This document shows positions 36,741-47,234 of a stretch of DNA of 64,000 nt, one piece after another. Below the pieces are notes generated by a model that did not search any database, was not told where the DNA came from, and saw only the letters and a program-made list of their open reading frames with translations. Source of the DNA: Primulina eburnea (taxonomy: Eukaryota; Streptophyta; Magnoliopsida; Lamiales; Gesneriaceae); contig NC_133104.1 in NCBI RefSeq assembly GCF_022965805.1, positions 27,586,069 to 27,650,068 of the forward strand, written 5' to 3'. The translations under genes and the position numbers were made by a program. How positions within the stretch are numbered: the stretch's first letter is position 1; each line of letters begins with the position of its first letter.

Positions 36741-37139
36741 ATGACAGATACGAGTAGCTCGAGTGCTTCGCCATTTGCTCTGGAGACCAGGAAGGCTGAT
36801 ATAGAAGATGAAGTCTTCTATAAGAGTCTTCACTACTGGGAAAAGTGACAGAAGCTTGAGTTCCTGTATAATACTGGAGAGGCTACCACTCCCAAACTGG
36901 TGGCAGAGTTGAGAAAAGTGCGGGAGCACTTGAACATAGCTGTGTGGGTGGATGTCTTTAAGGATGGTCATATCTATCAGCAAATGCTTCGAAAGGAGCT
37001 GAAAATCCTTAAGCGCATAGCTGATTCTCAGAGTTTTGTTAAGACATCTACCGGACCTTTATCCGCTTGGTTGAAAATGTGGATAAGTGTTGTAGAGAAA
37101 AAGTATGATGATGTAATCCGTGCAAACGTTTATGATTGA
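36741..37139 (+). pseudogene. Antisense small ORF aORF1, copy 2
   Basis: The ATG at 36741 (MTDTSSSSASPFALE) opens 35 codons to TGA at 36846. The same frame then runs open for 96 codons to TGA at 37139 (QKLEFLYNTG, ELRKVREHLNIAVWVDVF, FVKTSTGPLSAWLKMW). One stop therefore separates a Ser-rich N-terminus from a helical body of a 132-codon frame. It is opposite in sense to Y, between ORF3 and RNase H. It aligns along its length with the ORF at 37329, which argues for past coding. Function unknown. Confidence 0.6.
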
Positions 37140-37281
37140 ATGAAGTATCATTATGTAAGAAATGACAAACTGATATCAGTTGATAATGAACAACTGATAA
37201 ATAAGAAGCTTGGGTAAATGAGAAAAACGCTTCGGTTGACTTGAGACTCTTTGGTTTCTTCAACATTTAATGTAACATGTC

Positions 37282-37289
37282 TATAAATA
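37282..37289 (+). promoter_or_regulatory. TATA box upstream of aORF2
   Basis: TATAAATA lies 47 bp upstream of the ATG at 37329, a placement like that of the boxes at 30725 and 36679, in otherwise different flanking sequence. Confidence 0.5.
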
Positions 37290-37328
37290 AGACGAGAGAG
37301 ATAAAATGTGAGACAATAACAGTTCAAT

Positions 37329-37700
37329 ATGTCCGACTCAAGTAATTCTGATGCATGCAGCAGTACGCATGTTCATGTTACTGAATAATCAAGGCTTTAT
37401 TTAAAAGAGTTGAAGAAAAAGATTGAAGATTATGTTTTGAAGAAAGTGATGTCAACATGGTTCAAAATTCATGATTTGCAGAGGATATATAGTAGTGGTG
37501 CTGCTCCTTCTCGTGCTCAAGCAGCAACAGCAAGAAGATATATTAATCGTTTTGAAGTTAGGCATGTTACAGACCTGGTTGATGACAATATTCTGTTACA
37601 TGCAATGCTATGGACGGAATGGCATGTGATTGAGAGAATTTCTACAACTGAATCATTTTCTAGAATCCGAATGTATGAGTTGAATGATTGGATTAGATAA
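37329..37700 (+). pseudogene. Antisense small ORF aORF2, diverged paralogue of aORF1
   Basis: The ATG at 37329 (MSDSSNSDACSSTHVHVTE) opens 19 codons to TAA at 37386. The same frame continues for about 103 codons to TAA at 37700. The body parallels aORF1: an IED(Y/E)V start, a short Y(S/N)(S/T)G motif, a (V)D(D/V) central segment and a (E/D)SF motif before a final Leu/Trp-containing helix. Identity is low, but order and spacing agree. 37701-37838, before Y's RNase H end, is AT-rich with AATAAT-type motifs that could serve polyadenylation. Confidence 0.55.
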
Positions 37701-37838
37701 TGGAAATATTCAGTTGGTTCTGAGATTTCTTTTGTAAGATGGAATCGATTTTATTCTTAAAAGTATCATTTTTGATTTGTTGTTGTGTTCTTATTTTCTG
37801 CAAATAATTTTATTAGTAAAAAAGAATCAATAATAATT

Positions 37839-39250
37839 TTAAGACAAGTTAATTAAACCAAGAATATTGCGAAAGTGAGAAAACTTAGTCTCGGGTAATG
37901 GTTTGGTGAAGATGTCAGCTGCTTGTTGCTCAGTTGAGATATACTCCAGTCTAATGTCCTTATTCAAAGCGTGATCTCTAGTGAAGTGATGCCTGACATC
38001 TATATGCTTGATCCTTGAGTGAAGAACTGGATTATAGGTGATGGCAATTGTGCTCGTATTGTCACAAAATATGGGCGATTCATTTGTAATTACTCCATAA
38101 TCTCTCAGTTGTTGCTGGATCCAGATCAGTTGTGCACAATAACTACCAGCAGCAAGATATTCTGCTTCAGTTGTTGAGGTAGCTATGGATGTTTGCTTTT
38201 TGCTGAACCAGGAGATCGGCATGTCTCCAAGAAACTGACATTATCCACTTGTACTTTTTTGATCAAGTTTACATCCTGCATAATCTGCATCTGAATAGCC
38301 AACCAAATTGAAAGATGAGTCTTTAGAATACCATAACCCAACATTTTGTGTACCCTTAAGATATTTCAAAATTCTTTTAGCAGTTGAGAAATGTTATTAA
38401 ACCTCGATATAATGTCGCCTCAACTGATATTCCCCCTTGATCAGTGTCCAATTTTACTGATGAGCTCATGGGAGTATTTGCAGCTGAACATGATTCCATG
38501 CCAAATTTCTTTAGCAGCTCCTTTGTATATTTAGTCTGACTGATGAATATACCAGTCTCCAGTTGCTTCACTTACAGTCCAAGAAAGAATGTCAGTTCAC
38601 CCATCATGCTCATTTCGAACTTTTCCTGCATCAACTTAGCAAATTTCTCGCATAATTTGGGGTTAGTTGACTCAAATAGGATATCATCAACATAAATTTG
38701 AACAAGTAAAATGTGATTATTACTGGAAAATTTGAACAAGGTCTTATCAACTGATCCAATAGAAAAATTATGATCAGTTAGAAATTTTGAAAGAGTTTCG
38801 TACCAGGCTCTGGGAGCTTGTTTAAGACCATATAAGGCTTTGTTCAAATGATATACATGATCAGGAAAGTTGTGATTTACAAATCCTGAGGGTTGTTCAA
38901 CATATACTTCCTCTTGTAGTACACCGTTCAGGAATGCACTATTTACATCCATTTGATAGAATTTGAAGTTCTTGAATGAAGCATATGCAAGGAATATTCT
39001 GATAGCTTTCAGTCTTGCAACTGGTGCATATGTTTCATCATAATCAATTCCTTCTTCTTGTCTATATCCTTGTGCTACTAGTCTAGCTTTATTGCGCACA
39101 ACTGAACCATCCTCGTTCAGTTTGTTCATGTACACCCATTTTGTACCTATAATAGTTTTTGAATTGGTCTTGGAACTAAGTTCCAGACATTTTTATGAGT
39201 GAACTGATTTAGCTCTTCTTGCATTGCATTTACCCAGTTAGGATCAACAA
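37839..39250 (-). pseudogene. Y reverse transcriptase and RNase H
   Basis: The RT segment 39135-38572 shows the copia RT blocks ([43 protein letters not shown]) and the catalytic YVDD in [12 protein letters not shown] stop separates it from 38571-38377. RNase H at 38222-37839 keeps SWFSKKQ, STTEAEYLAAG and ADIFTKPLP, the end of copia pol. The frame is broken between 38376 and 38223 and upstream of 39135. These domains copy the element RNA into DNA and degrade the RNA strand. Confidence 0.9.
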
Positions 39251-40810
39251 GAGCTTAATCAGTTTTCTTCGGTTATAGTTGTGAAACAAAAGTTGAATAG
39301 ATAAATAAATTTATCATTTGATTGCGAGTTCTTACTGGATCAGATGGATTTCCTATTACCAATTCAGGTGGATGTGATTTTCTCCATCTGTACTCAGTAT
39401 TTGTTGTATCAGCAATTTCTTCAGTTGCTAACTGAATGTCATCAGTTTGCTCTATCAACTGATCATTAGGAATGGCTTCTGGTTCAGCTGATTGATCTAA
39501 CACTTCTGGTTCGGGTGTTTGGAGGTTGTTTTGATTTATATGATTGTATCCTTCATCATTATCCTCCAAAATGATATTTGTAAATCGATCAACAAGCTCA
39601 ACTTGATCAGTTGGCTTATCAGTTAGTTCAGTTTTATCGAAATCAACATGAGCAGATTCTTTAACATTTAGGGTTTTCTTGTTGAAGACTCTATAAGCTA
39701 TACTAACTGATGAATATCCAAGAAATATTCCTTCTGCAGATTTAGCATCAAACGCTTTTAAATAATTTTTACCATTATCAAGAATAAAACATCTGCAGCC
39801 GAATATTTTGAAATAAGTAATTATATTTTTTCTTCCATGTCAGATCTCATATGGTGTTTTCATATGATTTTTATTAATCATTGATCTGTTCTGAGTGTAA
39901 CACGCAGTGTTTATTGCCTCTGCCCAAAATCTTTGAGAAATACCAGAATCAGCAAGCAACGTTCTAGCAGCTTCTTTAAGAGTCCGATTTCTTCTCTCAG
40001 CTACACCATTTTGCTGAGGAGTTCTAGCTGCTGAGAGCTCATGCTTAATTCCAGCGTTTTCTAAAAAATTAGAAAAAAATTTGATTGATAAATTCAGTTC
40101 CTCGATCAGATCTGATTCGATCAATTCCAACTGATTTTTCATTTAAAAGTCTTTTGAAGAGCTTGATCAGTTGTGTAGCATTTTGGTCTTTTGATTTGAG
40201 AAATATAACCCAAGAAAATCTTGAAAAATCATCAACAATCACCAAGGTGTATTTCATTCCCTCTAAGCTCATGACTGGTATTGTACCAAATAGATCCATA
40301 TGTAATAGCTCTAAGTATCGGGAAGAATATTTACGACCCTTGTTTTAAAAAGAAGATTTTACTTGTTTTCCAAACTGACATGCTGAGCAAAGTTTTTCTT
40401 TTGAAAAGTCTATTTTGGGCAAACCAGTTACAAGTTCATGTTTACTCAGATAGGAAATGGTTTTAAAGTTTAAATGATTTAGTCTCTTATGCCACAACCA
40501 GTTTTTAGATGATTTGGAAGAAATAAAACAAACTGGTGCATAAGTTTGATCATTCCAACTGACTTTATATGTGTTTCCACAACGTTTGCCAGTTAGTATG
40601 ATTTCATCAGTTGAAGTTTTGACTGAACATGAGTTTTTGTCAAATTGTACTGAGAATCCACTGTTGTATAACTGACTGATGCTAATCAAGTTATATTTCA
40701 GGTTTTCTACTAATAACATCTTTAAAAGTAAAGTTACCATGGATAAGCTTACCCTTACCCACAGTTCTACCTTTGGAATTGTCCCCGAAACTAATGTTTG
40801 GACCACGGTA
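39251..40810 (-). pseudogene. Y integrase
   Basis: The GAG-pre-integrase zinc domain is at about 40520-40345 (WHKRLNHLN...CSACQFGK, an H-H-C-C pattern). The core at 40299-39840 shows the first Asp in the region of MDLFG, the second in SDRGTEF and the Glu in NGVAERRNRTLKE; it is split over two frames near 40100. A stop ends the zinc domain segment at 40345. 39569-39273 is the acidic linker before RT. The protein would insert the cDNA copy in the genome; this one is broken. Confidence 0.85.
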
Positions 40811-40930
40811 TTTGATCAATTGAGATAACGTACTTGCGTCTCCTGTCATATGTCGCGAACATCCACTGTCCAAATACCATATTGAGTTTTTGTTTGTACC
40901 TGTTACCTGCAATCACACACATAATATAAC
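40691..40930 (-). pseudogene. Y protease
   Basis: NSIWYLDSGCSRHMTGD carries the D-S-G catalytic motif of copia aspartic protease, near 40890-40840. The frame shifts shortly before 40691, where the overlapping 40806 frame takes over and leads into the GAG-pre-integrase domain. The protease would cleave the gag-pol precursor. Confidence 0.85.
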
Positions 40931-41308
40931 TTGGTACCCATATCTATTTGGGTCCTGAACTTATTAGTCCCTTAGGAACCCACACTTGGATTAGTCTAAC
41001 AGACTTTCCAGTAGTTGTATTCCAAATGCTTTTTCCCGGCTTTTGTGTGCTTGGTGTGTAGTGTACAGATGATGTAATATGTGTTTTAGCTTTATTCAAC
41101 TAATTGTTCAGTCTACATCTCTTCTGAACTGGCTTGCAGTTATAGTAGTTGAAATAGCTATTCGAATAGTTCTTGTGAAACCTCTTTGATGACTGACTTT
41201 GTGAATCAGTTGAGTGTTTTTGACTATAACCAATCCCATATCTTCTAGCCTTTCACATATTCTCAGTAGGTTGCTCAATCAGTTTATTGTGCTCAATTTG
41301 TTCTTGTA

Positions 41309-42585
41309 TCACTTCTGATTTGACAAAGTGAATATATTTCCCTTTTTTTCTGTTTTTAGCTTTGGTTGAGTATCATTTGGATACATTTCTCCTTGAGTGT
41401 TGAACCCTAAACCAGTTTTGTCAGAAACTGTTTTTTGTGAATTATGCATCTCATTCAGTGCAGTAGATGACTTTTTCCAAGACTGAATGAGCTCAGTCTG
41501 TTTTGAGTTTTCAAGAATCAACTTCTGGATTAATGACTAATTTTTGTTTCTCTCTGCTTTTAGCTCAGCAATTTCTTTTTTTAGACTCAACCCATCAAGT
41601 GATTCATCAGTTTTGGTTTTATTGTCTGTGGGATCAGTTTGCTTTGCTTTGACTTTTTCAAATGATGATGCAAGCTTTTGATACTCATTTACCATGTCAT
41701 GTAGTGTTAGAATGAGTTCTTCTCGTGTGAAATCAGTTGAACTGAAATCAAATACCTGTTGGCTAGATGATTCTTTTTCTGCATCATTAGCCATCAAACA
41801 CTTGACTTCCTCATCATCACTAGAGCTGTATGAGCTTTCTGGTTCTGACTCCTCACTGTCAGTTTCTGCCCATTTAGATTTATTTTCTTCAGCTAAGAGT
41901 ACCTCATGTTTCTTTTTGAAGGACTTCTTATCTTCCTTGGGTCTTCTTTTGTGTTCACTATGATTTCTTTCTTCTATCAGTTGATCCCTGACTGTCCTTC
42001 TTGGGTTTAGGACAATCAGCAATAAAGTGACCTGATTTGCCACAGTTGTAGCAGGCATTTGATTCATCTTTGGAGCTATTCCTTGGGTATGGCTTCTGAA
42101 AGTTTCCTTGACTCTTTCTCATAAACCTTCCAAATTTTTTGATGAACAATGACATAGCATCATTGCTCAACTGATCAGTAGATTTCTCAACTGAACTGAT
42201 TGGTTCTGTTCTGACAGCAGCTAGAGCAGTTGTGGCTGTAGGGGTAGATGATTCTCCTTCTCTGGTCTGTAGCTCAAATTCATAAGCCTTTAAATCAGCA
42301 AACAGATCATGAAGTTCAATTTGGTTCAGATCTTTGGACTCCCTCATTGCCATGGTCTTGACATCCCATTCCTTGGGAATACCTCTCATTATCTTCAGTG
42401 CAATCTCTTTGTTGGTATACACTTTTCCAAGTGCATTTAACTCATTGATGATACTGCTTACTCTTTCATCATACTCGTACATTGATTCTCCAGCTTTCAT
42501 TTTGATGTTATCAAACTTTTGAACAGCAACCGAAAGTTTATTTTCTTTGGTTTGATCACTTCCTTCACACAGCTGGATCAGCTTT
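41309..42585 (-). pseudogene. Y gag, middle and C-terminal part
   Basis: This resumes at 42585 after Z, reading IQLCEGSDQTKENKLS and on to the zinc knuckle CYNCGKSGHFIADC (about 42060-42019), intact here unlike in X. A frameshift near 41960, a stop at about 41537 and another shift near 41320 break the acidic/coiled-coil tail (KSKWAETDSEESEPE; SSTDFTREEL). 40930-41308 is the degraded Asn/Tyr-rich linker to protease. Confidence 0.88.
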
Positions 42586-44156
42586 TGTTGTGACTCTGAT
42601 AGTTGCACTCCCAAGAGCAGGTTGTCCACAAGTAGTATAATTCAGTGAGTCCGATATCGTATCCACAGGGAAGCTAAGGTAATTACAAGTCCACTACAAT
42701 GTCTTTTTGTTTTGTTTTGTTTTTGTTTCTTTTTAATTTTAATTGTTTGAATCTTTAATGGGTAAATTTTAATTGTTCAATTTTTAATTTAAGTAGTTGA
42801 GATTAAAGGATCCACTCTTGGTATTCTAATAAGGTTAACATTAGCGAACAATATTGAAATCCACTTAATAAAATGGTTCCATTATATTAAATAATCATAT
42901 TTATATTATGTTATATATTATTATCTTATAAGTATATAATATAAACCAAAACTTATAAATGTGGTCAAGTATTTATTGTGCTATATATATTTGTAAACAC
43001 TAAATCAAGGTTCTCACACTAAATGGTTGGTAAAACCAAACTAACATTTAAATGGTACCAAGAAATTAATATTGTGATATATTTATATATAGTAAATCAA
43101 GGTTCCCACTTTAAATGGTTGGTAAAACCAAACTAACATTTAAATGATACCGAGAAATTAATATTATAATATATTCATATATAATAAATCAAGACATCCA
43201 CTTTAAATGGTTGGTAATACCAAACTAACATTTAAATGGTTCCAAGAATTTAGTTTAACGTATAGCAACAATAAATCAAAACTCCCACTTATAAATAGAG
43301 TATAAAAATACTTAAAGAAATAAATATAACATAAACAATAAATAATGATTAAATAATATAAAACATAGATTCTTACCTTTTAGTATTATCAGGCCAAGAG
43401 TTTCACCTTTTCATCTCAACTTTAGGAAGTTAGCTATTCATTATTCAAAGTGTAAAACTTTGAATATGAAATTATCATGCTAATTATATTTAAATGAAGA
43501 AATAAAGAAAAAATATCGAGAGAAATATTATGAACTCAAAGGTTTGTTCATAAAATTAAGGATATCTCAATACATTACAATGCACCCCTATTTATAGCCA
43601 AATTTGGGGAGACAACCACAAATAAAATATTATTTTTTTACACATAAGTCTTCATTGGTGTTCCACGATATTATATTATATTACACATCACTTTTGAAAA
43701 TATTCTTCTCCGAATTTGCTTCTTCACATAAAAAGAAACATGTGGATAATTGAGTTGTCTAGTTGTGGTATTTTTTCAAACCATTTGACCAAGTAATTTG
43801 AGAGATATGGTCAAAATACTAGAGCATGCTAAAACTGCCACTCCTTTGGTAACTTTATTTGTTGCTTAATTTGATCCCAATTGTGAGAGGATTTTTTTTT
43901 AACTCATGCTTGCCATCAATATTGTAGATATTAACATCAACTTTCTACAGGTCCAAGAATCATCTTAATCCCATTTGCAACGCCAAATTTATTCTTATTT
44001 TATCGAACCTGTAAAAATAGTAAAAACTTATAATTACACAACTTATATTTTATACTATTTATTATAAAACATATAATATTTAAACATTTAATAAAACAAA
44101 AACTATATATTTATATTATAAAACATTTAATTAATGTAAAATTTTTATGTTTATCA
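42586..44156 (-). repeat. Z 3' LTR
   Basis: The LTR is 1571 bp, bounded TGTTGTGACTC...TTTATCA on the plus strand. It aligns throughout with 52679-54249, with scattered substitutions and small indels. Inside, 43002-43258 holds three tandem copies of a unit of about 90 bp built on 'aaatggttggtaaaaccaaactaac'. Confidence 0.92.
43002..43258. repeat. Threefold 90-bp tandem repeat in Z LTR
   Basis: Three diverged units start at about 43002, 43096 and 43187, each with 'aaatcaag', then 'aaatggttggtaa', 'ccaaactaacatttaaatg' and 'aagaa(a/t)tta'. The same three units are in the other LTR at about 53094-53345, so the triplication predates the insertion. Confidence 0.8.
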
Positions 44157-44171
44157 CACCTCCCAACCAGC
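44157..44171 (-). other. Z polypurine tract
   Basis: The antisense sequence CACCTCCCAACCAGC directly abuts the 3' LTR; on the element strand this reads GCTGGTTGGGAGGTG. Confidence 0.7.
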
Positions 44172-45191
44172 TTATTGCTAGTCCCTAGCAATTTAAGCGT
44201 TAATAGAAATACAAAACATATTGATTAATTTAATAGAAATGTAATCAAAACTATCTAAGTGTTTAAATTAAATTTGAAAACTGTCAAAGTTATATCAAGA
44301 TCATCATAATTATAATTTATGAAATAATTTGAGATGATCAATTCAAAGCTTATTTCAGGTAGTTAAATGTACACGGCCTTTAGAAATTCCTAGTAAGAGT
44401 CTCAACTCCATATCCTCACAGGTTAATAAATGTTTCAATTTATGGCAACGATTTCTCTCATGGAGTTGGAATACAGAAAAATGCTCAGAAAAATAGTTTA
44501 CAGAATGCAGACAGACAAACGAGCCAAACTAATCAAAAGATAGAAAATCCATTGATTCAAAATCTAGTTGTTCTTATTATATATTTTTTCCTGATATTTT
44601 TTTTTCATAACATCATGGAATCAAACTAAGTTTATGCTTCTTGACCACATATTTATTTAATTTGTACAATAAATTTCTCTCTTTTTTTTTATGAGAGATA
44701 TATGGGTCGTAGCCTATAACTTAAAAATTACATAGATCTTCAATATCTTTCTTTTTGTATTTTTCTTTTTTTTTTCAGGAAATATCAATTTTTTTTTTCA
44801 GAATAAGAACTCAAGATCTAAACAATAGATAGTTTCTCTCATGATCAATAAAGGCTCGAAAGCTGTTTTCTCAATCCTCTCCACTCACTCACAAAATATG
44901 TGTGAGTTTAAAATTTTAGGCACTCTTATAAGGTATATCTTGGGCCATATCCTTTAATACCTGATTTTATCACATTGGTGAATCACTCAAAAAGATTTCA
45001 TAAATCATATTTTTATAGTGATCAGAATATAAAAATGACTTTTTTTTTCAAAATAAAAATTAAACATCCTTAGATAGATTAATACATTTTCTAATTTAAA
45101 CCTTTCAAATATGTAATGTATGATATTTTTGCAAAAATTACAAAGATACAAGCAATAAACATGATTTTATTATAAAATTTATATATATATA

Positions 45192-45240
<49 letters not shown>

Positions 45241-45394
45241 TTTTTAATTTTTTCTCCCCCCCAATCAGAATATGACATTGTCCCTAATGTCAAAATAACT
45301 ATTAATAAAGAGTACATAATGAAAAAGATATCACCTGGAATTTTATTGAAGATAACAAACTGAAACAAACGTAAACCAATCCACGACTTTTGAA
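44172..45394 (-). other. Z 3' non-coding region with (TA)n tract
   Basis: This is AT-rich sequence without a credible ORF. It contains poly-T runs (44690, 44770, 44790) and a (TA)n microsatellite at about 45180-45235. A 33-bp segment at 44398-44430 recurs inverted at 45762-45794, inside the LOG-like locus. Athila elements may carry an envelope-like ORF between integrase and 3' LTR; I see none here. Confidence 0.7.
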
Positions 45395-46305
45395 TCAATG
45401 ATCCAACTTTCTTTTCTTACTGCTTGATTGCGATCAATTGATATTTGTTATCATCGGATCAGGCTTATGAACAAAAGCTTCCAAATCATTAATTAATTGG
45501 TCGGCAGTCGAAGCACAGATGAGCATCCGTCGTGAATTTTCTGAAATGAAATTCTGTTCCACATTTTTATCATGAAATGTCAACAAACTGTCTTAATAAT
45601 TATTGATATTCAACAAGCTCACATGTTTATTATGTATATTAAGTTGTGTCTAAGAAACAATGTGAAAAATTCCTTCTAATGTACCAAAAACCACCCGGTA
45701 ATGAGATAAAACCATCAGAATTTCAATAATTATGGTGATTCTTTTATACATAGAAGAAACTTTTATTAACCTGTGAGGATATGGAGTTGAGACTTTTAAG
45801 TTTCATAATGTACCAAAAACTTTTATTTTCCACAGCTTTATAGAGAAATGTCAACAAACTGTCATAATAATTATTGATATTCAACAAGCCCACATATTTA
45901 TTATGGATATTAAGTTGTGCCCAAGAAACAGTGTGAAAAATTTCTTCTAATGTACCAAAACCACCTGGTAGTGCGATAAAAGCATCAGAATTTTCAATCA
46001 TTTGAGTGATTCTTTCATACATAGAAGAAACTTTTAATTCTTCCCCAATCGTAACACCTGTAATATTTCCTTCAGCTAAAGTTGTAGGAATAATACCCAA
46101 AACCTGACTACCTCCAAGATGAGCAGATGTTGAAACAGATCTCATTAACCCGATATTACCTCCCCCATATACCAAGTGAATTTTTTCTCTCAGCCAATAT
46201 ATTTCCAAGATTATTCGCTGCTTCTACAAACACATCATTTTTTCCAAGACTCAACCCACAAAATACACAAATATTTTTCAATGTTTGTGTAGAGGATCCA
46301 ACCAT
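45395..46305 (-). pseudogene. LOG-like: LOG-like cytokinin riboside 5'-monophosphate phosphoribohydrolase retrocopy, rearranged
   Basis: LOG enzymes release active cytokinin bases from the nucleotide. The ATG at 46305 starts MVGSSTQTLKNICVFCG; after an A-run with one extra base (46186-46191) the frame continues from 46208 with VYGGGNIGLMRSVS, IIPTTLAEGNITG and the family's phosphate-binding/catalytic motif PGGFGTLEE (45968-45942), then WAQLNIHNKYVGLLN. No intron interrupts it, although plant LOG genes usually have several, so it derives from spliced RNA. After about 45830 the sequence leaves LOG. A second, N-truncated and more decayed copy (about 45761-45572) follows and supplies the C-terminus (ISENSRRMLICASTADQL... 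to TGA at 45395). It lies in the same sense as Z's genes. Confidence 0.88.
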
Positions 46306-46552
46306 GTTTTACTTTCTTTTTTTTTTTGGTCTGCGAAAATAGAGAGAAAGATGAGAGACTTTATAGGGGTAATATGTTATCATAACAAGACTATGGGTCA
46401 CAGCTGTAAACAGAATAAATAGTAAAAACAATAATGACACACATACATATAAACAGTAGTGTGATTGTGGCTCACAATTTTCCTCTGGTTTTACGTCCAG
46501 AAACGGCTCAACGCCTTCTATGAGTCGAGGATATGCTTTCCATCCAATTTTC

Positions 46553-47061
46553 TTATAAATTGACAAACATGGTTTTTTTAGTCGGATTCCCAAGACTATG
46601 ACGCTCATCTTGGAATTGTTTCCATAAACGGAGTAGTTCAATATGCACATGTCCACTAGAATGCGTCTCAAGAGTCAATAAGATGTTATCTAAAGACTCC
46701 TTAGTCAGCCCATTCTTAATGAAACCAATTTTATCTCCTCTGTTATTGGAAACACATCCCAAAGATCTGCATCGTTTGTCACAAATCCATCTTGCACACT
46801 TATGATAAACCCCTAAACTTTTGGCCCTTTGTTTTTTCGCATAAGTGCTTTTTCCTAATCCAGGCAAATACCGAATGAGCAATGATTGTGGAACTTCTCC
46901 TCCTAATCGGACCTTAGCTTCTATTACAAGACGAATATATTCTGGAATTACTTTTTGCATTAGCAATCTCATTCTTTCACACCTTCCTACATAAATTTTT
47001 CTTAGAACATTTTCAGAAACAGAGAGAAAATATTTACAAATTTTTGAGAGAATTCATCCAT
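46553..47061 (-). pseudogene. Unrecognised Cys-rich ORF in Z cargo region
   Basis: A 139-codon ORF (ATG at 46972, TAA at 46553) continues upstream in a second frame from an ATG at 47061, suggesting a longer original of about 165 residues with one frameshift. It is basic, with a possible metal-binding cluster CHK-less variant HKCARWICDKRCRSLGC near its middle and a helical C-terminus (TKESLDNILLTLE, IELLRLWKQFQDERH). It lies between integrase and the LOG-like copy in the same sense. It could be an Athila accessory protein or a second captured host gene; I do not recognise it. An overlapping frame (46671-46309) encodes a hydrophobic stretch that I do not count as a gene. Confidence 0.5.
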
Positions 47062-47234
47062 TTTGAAAAGAAAAGAAATGATTTTTTTTTTATTTTTGTA
47101 TCAGCAATTGTGGGAAACTGATTTAACCGACTATGAGAGTCACGGAGTACCGTTATCCGCCATTTAACTGGGAAAATAAAAATATTAAGGAAACCTGAAA
47201 TAAAAACAAACAAATTTAAATGCAACATAAAAAT

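Larger units (their letters stand above)
31302..37261. repeat. Tandem duplication, copy 2
   Basis: This is the second copy of 25687-31298, starting in X sequence again after a short filler (GGT) that follows '..gtttcttc' at 31298. It retains 350 bp lost from copy 1 and so is closer to the ancestral arrangement. On its right it runs without a break into Y pol, showing that copy 2 is the original right-hand context of Y. Confidence 0.85.

Noticed and set aside
43002..43258. CRISPR-like spaced repeats
   Set aside because: The units are contiguous diverged tandem copies without unique spacers, in a plant LTR.
45180..45235. (TA)n tract as a regulatory or replication feature
   Set aside because: It is an ordinary dinucleotide microsatellite in an AT-rich 3' region.
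46309..46671. 120-codon minus-strand ORF with a hydrophobic stretch that could pass for an envelope transmembrane segment
   Set aside because: It overlaps the Cys-rich ORF in another frame, starts with no homologous N-terminus, and the hydrophobic run is one low-complexity stretch in AT-rich sequence.
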